64,000 nucleotides of DNA from Brevipalpus yothersi (GCA_003956705.1 QZCP01000745.1:62001-126000); one strand, 5' to 3'; positions 11,735-27,707 are shown, counted from the first letter of the stretch. The notes: a model not told the origin generated them from the letters alone. Numbers and translations are program-made.

Positions 11735-13650
11735 TGATAGAAGCCCTCGGGTTTACTAAGCTTGCATCTTGTGATGCTGAGACTTGAGATTTCGCAACTC
11801 AACAATTTTAGGTAATTATACGAGAGCTGATGAGAGAGAGAGAGAGATGAGGAATAAATTTTATAATTTGCTCTTAAATTTCGAAACAAAATTTGTTCAT
11901 AGACTTGAGTGTACTCATCAAAACTTGATACTGTGCCTTCAATCACTGTCCTTGATAATTGCATTGTTCAAAAGATGTGTGTGTCTATGCCGTTCTCTGA
12001 GTGTGTGATGGGACCTTGAAACAATAGTCACTCATTAATGTAGAGAAAAAAAGGTAGTGGCGAAAAATGTGATGTGTTTGTGTATGCTAGTTGGGTAATA
12101 ATGAATTCTTTCGGGGGATTTAATTTCTTTTTCTTTTCAACTGGTGGAATCTTCTACCCAGATGCCTTCTTTTTTCGCTCCGAAATTCTTGTGCTCTCTC
12201 TTCAAAATCTTAATTACTCTAGGAGAAAAAGTTTCTAGTTTCAAAATTCTCCCATGATCTGGGCTCTGATACGAGATTTTTGATATGATAATGGTGTATG
12301 TGTGTGAGTGGAGGAAAAAAAAGGATTGGCTCTCAGGGATGCTGGCTAATGTACCTATTGGAGCCTCTCTGGAACTAATGTACTCTTGACTTACATCATG
12401 AGAACATGAAAAAGTTGTGGAGATCTGAGCCTGATTTTATTGACCTCAAGCAACTTTTTTTCGCTTCTGATCAAGGCTTGAACAAGATGATCATCATTAG
12501 TGATCACGCAGACTGACCAAGACTGAGCCTGAAAGAAAAAAGTTCTCTCAAATGGATTGCAGCTATCTTCTTTCTTTAATTTCTTGCTAAGCTGTATCAG
12601 ACTTAGCATCATACATACATGTATATTTGAGATTAACATAGATCGAGAAAGAAAGAGAGAGAGAGAGAAAAAGTTAGTTACTAGGAGAAAATTCTTCACA
12701 TGATGCCACTTAAGTGTTAATTTTTCTTCACGAAATCTCTTTACTGATAAGTGGATTCTAGGCTCTTTTGGTAATCAAAAAATTTATTCCAAATTCAGGA
12801 GAGGATGCCTCTGGATCTATGGGCAAATATTTGGCATTTTTTGGCACGAAAAAAGCGAATCTTTTCCATCCCTTAACGATGACCTGATCTTCATGGTGTT
12901 GACCTCGGTGTTCAATGAATTTGAGCTCATATTCATTGGATGTCAATCACTCTGATTATAACGACAAAGCATTAATACGATTGCCAATCTTAACACATAT
13001 TTTGATTTTTATCGAGCGGAAAAAGAAGAATAAGAAAGGAGAAACAAGATGAACTTCGCTTCGGGCTATGAGTTTGATGAAAAAAATTTTCAAATGAAAA
13101 GAAAAGGGAGGCACATATACACCAAAATGTGTGTTAGTAGTGGAAAATCAGGGCTGGAATGGTCGATGAAAAATGCAGATTAGGTGTTTGATTTGACCAA
13201 GTATCAATCATAATCATGTTCGATTGTCGGTTCATGGTTCGATGAGAAACTTTGATCCCAATCTTTTTCTCTTTCTTTCCATCTCTCCCACATTTTATTT
13301 CTCTCTTGTCATATCAAGTGAAAGTTTCAAATATCTTGGCCATCCTGTGGCCACAAGTTACCTTCATCAAAAAGATCACATTCCTCGGCACCTTGAGCCT
13401 CTCTCTTTTTCTCTATCATGTTGAGAGAACAAAAGCAATTATATTTTTCGTCTTTCTTTCTCTCTCTCTTCTCATCTCATTCCCATTGGAAAGATTGAAT
13501 TTAGTTTCATTCCGCTGATGGAGGTATAATTATTTGAAATCCCGCTTATACATATTGGCCAAAAGCTGGTGGCTAAGCCTTATTCAGTTACAAATTGACA
13601 CTCTTAAGGCCAAATGCCCGAGGTCCATCAAACATTACTATTATATTCGA

Positions 13651-13654
<4 letters not shown>

Positions 13655-13711
<57 letters not shown>
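13655..13711 (+). repeat. (TC)n microsatellite
   Basis: About 28 uninterrupted TC units. It produces apparent Ser-Leu or Arg-Glu open frames in several frames, all artefacts. Confidence 0.97.
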
Positions 13712-13718
<7 letters not shown>

Positions 13719-13929
13719 TCGACCGCCAACAGAATCGGCAGCTAGGCAGGCGAGGCCATATACACGAGTGTCGATAAGCTCGTATACACATTGTGATGTG
13801 GGAAATAATAGTTTGAATGTTTTAGGGAAACAATCAGAATCCATCAGACACGTAGAATGGTGATAATAAATAAGTGGATTGATACCGCGAGAGAGTGAGA
13901 GAAAAATTAATTAGTGGGATTGCAATTCA

Positions 13930-13935
13930 TTTATT
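13930..13935 (-). terminator. Candidate poly(A) signal, cuticle gene
   Basis: Plus-strand TTTATT gives AATAAA on the minus strand about 240 bases past the stop codon at 14176. Confidence 0.45.
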
Positions 13936-14175
13936 GTTTGCGATTGATTCTCATTTACAAGCCACAAAATCCAATTCGATTCCGATCAAGAGAGACCGCT
14001 GATGTCATTGGGTTTTCGAAAAAAAAAATATGAGTGTGTGTGTGTGAGAGAGAGGGGGAGGTGTGTGGGTGTTTGGCAACTATATGATGAGTTCCGAATT
14101 TCTTGTCGTGAAAGTAAAACAAGATAATCAAAACACTTAATAGTCGTATCAAAATTTAAATTTTCATCCGTTTCT

Positions 14176-15141
14176 CTAGTAGTGTCCGTAGAAAGCTGGA
14201 GCGGCGATTCCACCGACAATGGTCTTCACTGGAGCGGCATATGGAATTCCGGCGTGGGACACAACTGAGCTGTATGAGCTGACGGCTATAAGAAGAAGAA
14301 GACGAAAACACATATGCAAATGAATGAAGAGAAAGTGAGGAGTGAATTCTGAATTAATCACCATATCCTATGGTCCATGAATTGAGCCATGAAAAAATTT
14401 TGAAGCAAACTTACCTGGAGCAGCAGCGACGATTGGGGCAGCGTAAGCTGGACCATGAGCGTAAGCTGGGGCAACAAATGGAGCGGCAGCAACGTGTGGG
14501 GCAGCGACAATTGGTGCGGCAACGTGTGGGGCGGCAAGACCAGCGAGGGTTGGGGCAGCGGCACGTGCGGTGGCGGCAGCAATACCAGAATGATCAGGTG
14601 CGGAGACAGCGGTGGCAGCTGGGGCCAATGGAGCGGTTCCTGGCTCGTTGGTGGCAACGCTGGCACGGAAACCAGCGTGATCAGCGACATAGTTCACAAT
14701 TCGTTGACGTCCGTCAACAACACCGAGAGAGTAGGATCCAACAACTTGTCCGAGAGCATTACCAGATTCGGATCTTGAGGTGCCACCAGTTCCGTGGGAT
14801 TCTTTGTAGGCGAAAGCATAGTTTCCGAGTCCGTCTTGGCTTCGAGTTTGGGATGAGGCACCAGTGCTAACAATTCCGTGGCCAACAACGGCTGGACCAG
14901 CGAGAACTGGAGCGGCATAGTGTGCGGGGACAACACCAGCGGCAGCGGTGGCAACAAGAGCGAAAAAGATGACAACCTATGTGGGAAAAATTTGAGATGG
15001 TTACACGGTGTCCAGGAGGAGGAAAAATTCGAAGAGATCGTAGACACAGAAAAACGTTGAAAAACTTATTTTCACACGCTCAAAGGTGTCCTGAAGTTCT
15101 TTACATTCCAATTACAACCGATCCAATTGGCTTACCTTCAT
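14176..15141 (-). CDS. Arachnid-type cuticle protein, RR chitin-binding domain
   Basis: Three coding exons: 15141-15136, 14976-14415 and 14285-14176, giving 225 residues. The first encodes only Met-Lys, a common layout in arthropod cuticle genes, where an intron cuts the signal peptide. The signal peptide continues VVIFFALVATAAAG. The mature protein starts with Ala-, His- and Pro-rich sequence. About residues 50-115 form an R&R chitin-binding domain: GNYAFAYKESHG, an acidic/Gly stretch, GSYSLGVVDGRQRIVNYVADHAGF, then ASVATNEPGT. A tail of AAP-type repeats (VAAPIVAAPHVAA) and a second AAPAFYGHY end follow. It is a structural protein of the exoskeleton. Codon use is GC-rich compared with neighbouring genes, typical of high expression. 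Which cuticular subfamily it belongs to was not resolved. Confidence 0.93.
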
Positions 15142-15233
15142 GATGAATTGGCGTGTGGTGCTTTGTGGCGAGTGATTCAGAAAAAAACTTACAAGACAAA
15201 ATGGACTGATCTGAGGCCTCACGATATTGGCCT

Positions 15234-15243
15234 CTTTTATATA
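15234..15243 (-). promoter_or_regulatory. TATA box of the cuticle gene
   Basis: The minus strand reads TATATAAAAG about 95 bases upstream of the ATG at 15141. That puts transcription start near 15205-15215 and leaves a short 5' UTR. It sits directly beside a CT/GA microsatellite. Confidence 0.7.
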
Positions 15244-15247
15244 TACA

Positions 15248-15250
<3 letters not shown>

Positions 15251-15278
<28 letters not shown>
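15251..15278 (+). repeat. (TC)n microsatellite
   Basis: About 14 TC units, directly upstream of the cuticle TATA box. Confidence 0.9.
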
Positions 15279-15284
<6 letters not shown>

Positions 15285-15632
15285 CAAGTTTTTGGACCTT
15301 GTCCCAGCAAGAGAGAGAGAGAGAACTCTCACTTTTTGATCCACCCAAATCCAGGAGACATCGCCCCGTTGATTATAATGGATCTCGTTTACTGAGTGGC
15401 CTTCGAATTCGATCGTTTCTATTCGTCATCCCACAGCGTTCTTTCTTCTCTCTGATACAGAAATCATGCTGCATCCTTAACCAATCCCACCTCTTGAGCC
15501 TCTCTTTCTTTCTCTCTTACTGCATCTTTTCATTTACACTCGCTTTTCTCTATGCAATTGGCCGATTCTATCGAAAAGGATGCTGTCGAACCAGTGCGAA
15601 CAGATACCAAGTGCGTGTAAGCGAAAAGTTCT

Positions 15633-15637
<5 letters not shown>

Positions 15638-15687
<50 letters not shown>
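15638..15687 (+). repeat. (TC)n microsatellite
   Basis: About 25 CT units without interruption. Confidence 0.95.
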
Positions 15688-15692
<5 letters not shown>

Positions 15693-15872
15693 CTTTCCTC
15701 TCTCTCTCAGGATGCAACTTCGATTCGTTGGGCCTGAAGAACTGGATGTGAATGTGAAGAGGGACGGTACTAACAAGTGGCTTTTGGCCTGCTCTTAGGC
15801 CAGTGATGGGATGGATCTTTTTTTCCTCAGCTTGAATGGCGGAGAAGGAAGAAAGAAAGAAATGAGCCAAAT

Positions 15873-15897
<25 letters not shown>
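15873..15897 (+). repeat. (GA)n microsatellite
   Basis: About 12 GA units, opposite in orientation to the CT run 190 bases upstream. The two could pair as an imperfect inverted repeat. Confidence 0.9.
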
Positions 15898-15904
<7 letters not shown>

Positions 15905-18182
15905 AAGTGAAAGTAGAAACGTCGATAGAGAATTGAAAGCAAAGATTCAAAACGTTCAAATTTTGAAGGACATTTTGGTAGAAAATCAGATTATAATCGA
16001 CGGGAATTAGGCGCCAAGTGGACCTACGCCCAATGGGTACCATCATTTTGAAGGAAAACTCAAATTCTGATCTAAACGTACCTCTATTCTGAAAAAGTTG
16101 ATGTTCATGTACATATATATATGTGTGTACGATTTGTTACACTCTAACTTTCACTCTCAGGGGAAAGTGATGCAATTGAACTTCAAAATTTTATGTTGCG
16201 GTCGAACAGAATTGGTCAAATTTTGATAAATTAAAGTTTCGATTGATAATTGATCTTACAGGTAGCAATTTGATACCTCGATATCGTCTCGAAGAGATGA
16301 TGAAAGTGAGATGTTCAGTAGAGAGAGAGCTGATAGATTATGAATACGATGAGTGGCTATGATGAATCTTCGAGAAAAGTGATAGAAAATAAAGTTCATG
16401 AACTTCCGAAAAAATATCATCCTATCAAAATATCGTTGAAGATGGAGAATTTAATGTTATTTTTTACATCCTAAATTCAAAATGATCAACTGTTGCATGC
16501 TGAATCAGTTCGTTGAAGAGTTGAAAAAATTTAACGCATCATGTGACGACATGAAGAGAGATTCTTAACGATCATCTGCTTAAGATTGAATCTACATTTG
16601 AAAGTTCTCACATCAAATAGCTCTTTACTGAGTGGGTCGTTTATCTTGGCTGATTTTTTATTCATTTTATTTTTTTATTCAATCTGATAGTAAATGATTT
16701 ATTGAAATTGTAGCAGAAACATGAAAATTTTATCCATAAAAAAAAGTGTAGACCGGAAATAGCTAGAGATGAGCAAAATTTCGCTCAAAATTGTACTGTA
16801 AACGTCGGTCTCATTGATCACCGATAAACACTCGTAAACAAGAGGTGAAAACAGGCCAAAATATCGTGAAACTTAGACAAACTAAATTAGATCAGTCTCA
16901 CCAGTGATATATCCTAGGCGCTATGTCAAATCGTGATCTGTTTCCTTCTCTCTCTCTTCTCTCTTCTCTCTTCTCTCTCTTTTCCACTCTCTCTCCTTCC
17001 GCGTAGCATTTTGCTTCTACCTGATGTTTTGTCACACAAAGACAAGTGGCGGATGTACAATTTCATATGATAGCTCTCTCCCACATATAAAACATACCTA
17101 CCATACACACCATTAACCAACATATTCGAGTGAATTTTTCGTTTGGTGCTATTTTGATTTTATCCAACTTTATGTAAACAATTAATTCTGTGGTCATTAT
17201 TTAATCGAGCCGCAATTGGGCTCCAGCCGCTCAGAGCGAAAGAGGAGAGAAGGAAAGTGAGAGTGAAAGTGTATTTGATTAGGCTTAGTTGGTTTGAGAA
17301 ATCAAGCTGACCAGTGAAAGTGGACAGTTGGTGAAAAAAAAATAAAAGGTTAGTTCTGCTTCTTACTTCTCCTTCTCTGTGTTCCTGTCTCTCTGTAGGT
17401 CTCTGGTTTACTAGGTCAAGTAATATTTGATCGCATATTATTTTGATTTTAAGTTCAATTCAATTTGAGTTTTCTCTTTCAATCCTTCTCCACTTTCGAT
17501 CAACAACAATCGCTCTCTATTTCAATTTCCTTTTTTTCCCCCGAAAAAAAGCGAAGTTTTTGAAAGGTTTTAATGCAAAGTGCGTTTGGAAAACAGTTAT
17601 CTGCACCTTTTTCCCACTGAACACAGTCGCGATAAATTCCATTTCCTGGCTTGATCATCATCATGATGATGGCTTGAGGTACATCAACACACATCTACAC
17701 ACAACAGAAAAGATCATTTTCATGGATTACATTCATGTATATGCGCCATTCCGGTGTGTGTTTCAGTCTCTCTCTCTCTTTCTTTTTCTCTTTCTTTCAT
17801 TACCATCATCATGATCATAATAAGACTTGTATTCTTCTGAACGAATGAAGGGAGAGAAAGAAAGATAGAGAAAGAGGCTCTTCATCACCACCATTATTAT
17901 TATTAGGCAAATCATTGACAAGTTCGAGTAATAATCATCTTTTACCTTCTCTCTTCTTATTCTCTTCATCATCACCGTCATCTATTCCCCTCTTGTTAGC
18001 CATGAACACAGACACATTGCTGCTTAATCTGTCTTGAATTCGGGATTTCCGATTCTTTCTCTAGTTGAAAAAATATACTCACACATATATGTGTGTGTAA
18101 ATTGAAACACGTATCAAATACAATCGTGTTTTTTCTTCTCTCTACCTTTTCCTACCTTTATTATTGTAATTATCGTCTCTAG

Positions 18183-19052
18183 ATGGCCGGTGGACAAGAT
18201 CAAAAGTGGCAAAAAGATGCTGCCGATCAAAATTTTGATTACATGTTCAAGATCCTGATAATTGGAAACAGCAGTGTTGGCAAAACTTCGTTTCTATTTC
18301 GCTATGCTGATGATTCTTTCACCTCAGCATTTGTGAGCACAGTTGGAATAGATTTTAAAGTAAAAACTGTTTTTAGGAACGAAAAAAGAGTTAAATTACA
18401 AATATGGGTAAGTGAGACAATCATTTGCAGACACACACACACACGTAAACATCGAAATTAACTGTTCTTTTGTGTGTTCATATACATTTCGTATAATGAT
18501 ATGGACAAGAGCCTTGAAACATTGTTTTTAAGCCTCCGATTTTATGGTGTGTGCAGTATAAGTTTCCTAATGTATTCGTGTCTGATCAAGCATATTGTCC
18601 ATCATTCTACAGGATACAGCTGGCCAGGAGCGTTATCGAACCATCACAACTGCTTACTATCGAGGTGCCATGGGATTTATTTTGATGTATGATGTTACAA
18701 ATGAGGAATCTTTCAACAGTGTCCAAGATTGGTGAGTGTGTGCCTCTCTCAAATTGAGATCTCTCTCTCTCTCCATCTATTTTCCTCCGACTTTGCATAT
18801 GGGAAAGGCCTCACCTTGGTGTAGATAATCAAGAAGCAGAAGAAAAAATCATCAATTTGATGACTCTCTCATACTGTGGACATTCAATCACAAGTTTTCT
18901 CTCTCTATCAACAAGGCACATTAGTATGCACAAAATCTTGACCCAATTGAATATCGTCCATTTGCTCTATTTTATGCCTCTTTCTCTCTCGTCACAGAGC
19001 AAATATCAATCAAGCTGTTTGATCAAAGCCGAAGATTGTGTCTATGACTTTT

Positions 19053-19117
<65 letters not shown>

Positions 19118-19522
19118 TCTTTCTGTGTATATATCTCTCCCTTCCATTCCCTGGTTGATAGATTAATTAGCTGTTCTAAAGCTTATTCTCTCATTCTATT
19201 CGTTCACAGGGTGACCCAGATTCAACAATACTCATGGGATAATGCCCAAGTGATACTGGTTGGAAATAAGTGTGACATGGAAGATGAGCGTGTTGTTTCA
19301 ACAGAACGAGGTAAACAATTAGCTGATCAATTGAGACTAGAATTCTTTGAATCATCAGCCAAAGAAAATATCAATGTTAAAATTGTTTTCGAACGCTTGG
19401 TGGACATAATATGTGACAAAATGTCCGAAAGCTTGGATTCAGATCCGACAATGGTGAGCGCATCCAAAGGCACTAGATTGACCAACAATCCAATGCAATC
19501 TCCTTCCGGTTGTAATTGCTGA
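18183..19522 (+). CDS. Rab3: Rab3 synaptic vesicle GTPase
   Basis: Three exons: 18183-18407, 18613-18731 and 19210-19522, giving 218 residues. Rab3 marks synaptic and secretory vesicles and regulates their priming and release. The P loop is GNSSVGKTS at about residues 28-36. Switch I is STVGIDFKVKTVFRNEKR, switch II is WDTAGQERYRTITTAYYRGAMGF, and the guanine motifs are VGNKCDM and SSAKENI. The TVFRNEKRVKLQIWDTAG string and the QNFDYMFKILIIG start are diagnostic for Rab3 among Rabs. The C-terminus ends in CNC, a double geranylgeranylation site. The start follows a likely splice acceptor. Intron 2 carries a 58-base CT repeat. Confidence 0.97.
19056..19113 (+). repeat. (CT)n microsatellite in Rab3 intron 2
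   Basis: About 29 CT units, about 100 bases upstream of the exon 3 acceptor at 19208-19209. Confidence 0.97.
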
Positions 19523-22752
<3,230 letters not shown>

Positions 22753-23941
22753 ATGGGTATGGTGATGAGTATATCTCGAGACCGTAGAATGGTCTTTTTT
22801 GCTGATGATAATAGTCAACCGATGAAAAGTTTCGATTTGAATAGCTACAAATTTGAATCAAAAATTTTGAAAAAAAGTAAAAATCGTATTAAACAGACTA
22901 TTATGGACAAAAATGTCCAAAGTTCAACCAATCCATTGACGATAAAAAATAACACCACAAACACCAACAACAACAATATTGGCTCAAATACTCATAAGAA
23001 AAATTCTATCCTGATGAATGCTCTCAATTTTGGTAAACATTTGACAGCGGCAACCAAAAAGCGGGCCGAAAAGAAACAAAATATTCGTCAAGAGGAAAAA
23101 ATGAGGCTCAAAATTGATGCACCATTGGAGTCAATTGAAAATTTGCCATTGAACAATCGTACTGTTACCAAATCTTTATCATGTTATAATCTTAAGTCTG
23201 GTATGACAACGAACAATATTGAGGTTGTTAAAAATTTGTCAAAAAATATTAACCAACTACGGTTACCAGTGACACCGGACAATTCTGATAAGCAAGAATC
23301 ATCACTATTCTCATCACCAGATGAAAATAAATATGATTCTCGAATCGGTAATAAGCCAGACGTTGTTCTCGATACTCAGGGACGATCGTCAACGATAGCT
23401 CCTATTCTTCCGCCAAAGCCAACCATTCTATTGTCCAAAAATTCCATTCGACCAACACCGAATGCTTATTTTGGAGCTCCAAATGTTCGTGGAAATGGTA
23501 TCATTTTAACCAACAATTCGGTTGACTCATTTAATCATAACAATTTTCGAGCCAATCCTCGAAATACTGTCATTCAGGTAAGAATATGATTGATTGTATT
23601 TCACCAAATCCACTAAATGAACCCAAAATTAAGGGATCAAAATCTGGATCACATAAATCGTTTTTGGAAATTTATACAAACTCATTAAGAATTATCATTC
23701 TCTCTTTCCCTCTTCAATCAATCGATCAATCAATTAGGCATCAACTTCCGAATTACTCCACTGTTTGGGTGAATTTCTTTGCAAAAGGTGTCCAAAACTT
23801 AAGACTCTACAGTCAAGTGATGTGATCATGTGGCTTCGAGCTGTGGACAGATCACTTTTACTTCAAGGATGGCAGGTAAATGTTGTTATTGTTATTTGCG
23901 TTTTGAAATGAATTTTAATTGTTATTCATTGATCTGTGCTT

Positions 23942-23991
<50 letters not shown>

Positions 23992-24462
23992 CTCCAAAAA
24001 TATAAATTCTATTGGCTATTGTTAATACTGTATGCAAATATTTTCTTCCTATTCAAACAGGACATTGCATTCATCAATCCAGCCAATGTGGTATTCATTT
24101 TCATGCTGTTGAGAGAATTAATACGTGAAGACACCGAATCAGAGATTGAATTACAATCGATGGTATTAACATGTCTCTATTTATCCTATTCATACATGGG
24201 AAATGAGATATCCTATCCGGCGAAGCCTTTTCTGGTTGCATCTGAGAGTAAGGAAAAATTTTGGGGACGATGTGTGCTAATTATCAATTTATTAAGCGCC
24301 AAAATGTTGTGCATTAACAAAAAGCCAAGCTTCTTCACCGAAGTGTTCGCTGAACTCAAAGGATGCACCACTAATCTTCATTTCAATTATCATTTTAACA
24401 ACAATGCCAACAACAACATCAACCACAACAACAATAACTACAGAAGTGCAAAATTCCACTGA
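22753..24462 (+). CDS. CDK5R1: CDK5 activator p35 homologue
   Basis: Three exons: 22753-23577, 23738-23875 and 24061-24462, giving 454 residues (human p35 is 307). p35 is a cyclin-like activator of CDK5 in post-mitotic neurons. The start MGMVMSISRDRR keeps Gly2 and Ser/basic residues for N-myristoylation, like MGTVLSLSP in vertebrates, so this ATG is chosen over upstream in-frame codons. Residues 10-275 are mostly low-complexity, Asn-, Lys- and Ser-rich. The activator domain follows: STSELLHCLGEFLCKRC, MWLRAVDRSLLLQGWQD, FINPANVVFIFMLLREL, LTCLYLSYSYMGNEISYP and KPFLV...FWGRCVLIINLLSAKML. An Asn-rich tail (NNNANNNINHNNNNY) closes the protein. Poly(A) signals lie at 24671 and 24688. Confidence 0.95.
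23945..23989 (+). repeat. (GA)n microsatellite in p35 intron 2
   Basis: About 22 GA units in the 185-base second intron. Confidence 0.97.
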
Positions 24463-24670
24463 CATTGATTGTTAATCATCAAAACCGGAAGTCTACTTCT
24501 AAAACGAGTCTCTCTTCATCCGTTTTCTCTCTCTCTCTCTCCCATTCCAAATGTCTAGCCAACTCAAATGATCATCTTTTCGTTTCCGATTGATGATATT
24601 GAAAATAACGGTGATAAAGATGATTATAGTGGACTCGAGTAATCTTCCCTAGTCATCTTCTTCCAGAAAA

Positions 24671-24693
24671 AATAAAACAAAACAGTGAATAAA
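24671..24693 (+). terminator. Candidate poly(A) signals, p35 gene
   Basis: AATAAA occurs at 24671-24676 and again at 24688-24693, about 210-230 bases past the stop. Confidence 0.5.
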
Positions 24694-25994
24694 TTGAAAA
24701 CATTTAAAGGCTGGTAAATAGCTTTAAACACAACATACACACATACAGACCTGTACTCACTTTCAATGTAACAAAAAAAAGTATAGTTGAAAAAATAAAA
24801 AACTGAGTAATCTTGGCAAAAAAAAGAATGGAAAAATGAGTGGTTAATGATTTAAAATTGTCAGTGTATGATCTTCATTTTTGGACATCTACAATCGCGC
24901 TTGGTGCCAGGTATGATTGTGACCAATCGATGTCCATTCTTAATGTTGACAGATGATATTGGTGAGTGGCGAGTGTATATAAATTCGAAAATTGGCCAAA
25001 AAAAATTATCTCGCTCTCACAAGAGGAGAAACTGGTTCCTTTTCAGGGCAAGGCTCAATCTATCTTTTTCCAAATTTTCTTGGTTTATTAAGTTGTAAAT
25101 ATGTTGTAGTCATTTTGAGGGCCTGAGAAAGAGAGAGAGAAAGAGAAACAAGCAAAAATTGTACAATCGTTTTCACGCTTAAGACTCTATTTGGTGGAGA
25201 TACCTTGACGCGATCACTTTTATCCACCCGAAAAGAGAAAGAGAGAGAGAAAATTATTTTTCCCCTCATCACACATTCCACATGAAAGATACAGTGTCAA
25301 AGTGCCTCCTGGATTGATTTCGAATATTTCATATATGTATATAAATTGAAACTCAGAACATGAACCTTGCTACATTGATCTTCTCCTCCTCCTCTTAATT
25401 TTCGAAATCATGATCAAGAGTGAGAGAAAAAGAAAGAGGAGAGAGAGTGAGCGAGTGAGACAGATAATCTTGCAGAACGAGATTAAAAAATGCTACTCAT
25501 AAAAATTGACCTACTCACAACCTTAAAAACCTCAAAAAGAATCTAAACACAATTTGAGCTGCTAATGACATTCTCTGAAATCAGAGGAGCCAATTGCAAA
25601 GTGTGTGTGATAGAAGAGAGAGAGAAAGTTTATCTCAAATTAATCGTGAAAACTTTTTCACCAAGCTTCTGGACTGTCATGCATTAAAAAATTGGAATCA
25701 ATTTTAATGACAATTAAATATTTCGTTCTGCTTGTCACTACTTGCCATCAATGTGCGAGTAGATGGTTTGCTGATGTAAGATGGAATTTTTTTCCCTTTT
25801 TCTTTCTCACTTTCTATACCTAATCTATGGACCAGAAAACGTTTCTCTTTTTTAGGTATAAATTCCACTCGACTCAAGGAACAACAGTGGGCAAAGTTTA
25901 TCTGATTATGTGAACCTACAATTTCATGGTTTCTCCACCTTTTATTGACGATACGAGTAGGCCAAAGTGGTCTGGTTATGACTATCACTACCAC

Positions 25995-26024
25995 TACTAC
26001 TACTACTACGTAGTAGTAGTAGTA
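25995..26024. repeat. Perfect 30-bp palindrome of ACT/AGT triplets
   Basis: Five ACT-type triplets on the left are exactly mirrored as AGT-type triplets on the right, with no spacer. The centre is TAC|GTA between 26009 and 26010. The 15-base arms pair perfectly, so the DNA can form a hairpin or cruciform. Confidence 0.9.
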
Positions 26025-26485
26025 ATGAACTTCGAAACATGACTTAATCATGGAGCATATCCCACGAATATCACCAATAATAATCATCTCGTCTACTTTA
26101 TCACGTGCTGTCTATACTCCCAAACATTCCAAATAAGATGGCCCACTAATTGTTTGCATTACAAATTCAGCTACTCAACAGTCGACTGATAATAGACACG
26201 TATGCCCAATAGATAGAGAGGACTTTGACAACTTGTTTGCTTCCTTTTTCTGACCATGACAACCAAGTCAACTGTATTGTCAGTAGCGTAAGAGAGAAAG
26301 TCAATATGCACATTTTGACATTGAGCTGATCAATTTTTAACGTTTTTCTCACGTTTATACGTGCCTAAAATGAGAAAGTTCAAAGCATAACGAAAACACG
26401 CTTCGTCTGGACTGTGTTTATGTAAATGTGACCAAAGTCCACTCTCTCCATCGAGCAATGAACACTGACAGCTAAACTTAACTGT

Positions 26486-26488
<3 letters not shown>

Positions 26489-26521
<33 letters not shown>
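26489..26521 (+). repeat. (CT)n microsatellite
   Basis: About 16 CT units. Confidence 0.93.
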
Positions 26522-26527
<6 letters not shown>

Positions 26528-27707
26528 TGATAGGAAGAGAATATTTAATGGATAGTTTGTGAGAATGTATCTGGTACGTAAAGATTGTTGAGCTATTTGT
26601 TGCAGTGTATGTGTATGTGTGATAAGGAATCGGTTTGGAGACAAGATTATCGAGATATCATCTTCGAAGATGATCACTCAATAATCTTCGCAAAGGTCGA
26701 TATGATCACGCCAGTAGGAAGTGAACGAAGAGGAAGAATAAGTGGAAGAGAGAATTGTGAAGATGAGAGAGGAAGAGAGAGAAAAAAAAATTGAGAGATT
26801 CAATCTTGTCTATTAATCGGAAGGCCACCAGAACACCATCATCAACTACTAAAACATCATCATAACACTTCACTTCACAACACAGTGGCTGGCAGACCGG
26901 TTGATTGTGAACGAGATTTCAAGTTCCATGAAATGAAATGGAAAGCTTGTTTTTTTTCGCGGCGCGTGTAAAGAGTTACACATGGATTGTAGTTACTGGT
27001 GGATGTCATTGAGCAAGGAAAAGATACATCAGAGACATTGGTGGGGATAATGGATGGATGAATAGAGATTAAAATTACAGTTTAATTTCATAAGGATTAA
27101 TAATTGTTTTTTTTTCGAGAAAAAGAGAGAGATAGAGTAACGAAATAACTATCAGCAGAAATTAATTAATTTAAAAAAGCTCTCATAATTCAGAAAAATC
27201 TCTTTGGCACCCACAGCGTGCTATGTTCATGTATTTTGATCATGAGACTGGATAATCCATTCTGGTTAAGAAATCTCTCGGTGGTTTGAGACAATTATTG
27301 TATGTGTGTGTGCGTCTCAAGAATGTATCCAATTCGTTTGTAGATCAGTGTTATGACGTCGAAAAAAAAGAGTATGAGAAACAGAAAGACAAATAAGTCT
27401 TTCTCCAATGGGTGGAATTGATAAACATAGCAACAAGATAAATAAAAAACAAACGGGAGCAAAACTGAGGACTTCGGCATTTTCCTGAGAATCCACAGTT
27501 TAGCATGATTTTGTGAAAAAGGATGAGAAAATCTACATTAAATTGGTTCTGTGATGATTTGGAAGGGGGGGAAATTTAGAGAGAAACATGATCCATCATG
27601 GCATGAGAGAGGGTTGGTTGTTCGATGAATTTGTAGACTTTGAGAGAATACTCAATGTTGGAGAGAAGAAAGGACTGGACCAGTAGAGTTTGATCAATTA
27701 TGTTCGA

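Larger units (their letters stand above)
11735..14175. other. Intergenic region with CT microsatellite
   Basis: About 2.4 kb. Open frames here (for example 12391-12699 and 12758-12946, minus) have no protein features I recognise and lack good start codons. The 3' UTR of the cuticle gene occupies the right end, with a minus-strand AATAAA at 13930-13935. Confidence 0.5.
15142..18182. other. Divergent spacer, cuticle gene / Rab3
   Basis: About 3 kb with no coding gene seen. It contains the cuticle promoter, three CT/GA microsatellites and the upstream part of Rab3. A polypyrimidine tract and CTCTAG acceptor lie immediately before the Rab3 ATG at 18183, so one or more non-coding 5' exons of Rab3 probably lie within the stretch. 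Confidence 0.5.
24463..27707. other. Convergent spacer, p35 / DGAT1
   Basis: About 3.2 kb between two gene ends. It has the 3' UTRs, several short GA tracts, a CT repeat at 26489-26521 and a perfect ACT/AGT palindrome at 25995-26024. No coding gene recognised. Confidence 0.5.

Noticed and set aside
12391..12946. Minus-strand open frames between tRNA-Val and the cuticle gene
   Set aside because: The 12758-12946 frame starts from TTG, and neither frame has domains, a signal peptide or convincing splice partners.
14370..15060. Open frames in other frames and on the other strand across the cuticle gene
   Set aside because: GC-rich repetitive coding sequence stays open in shadow frames. Only the minus-strand frame with signal peptide, RR domain and correct splicing makes sense.
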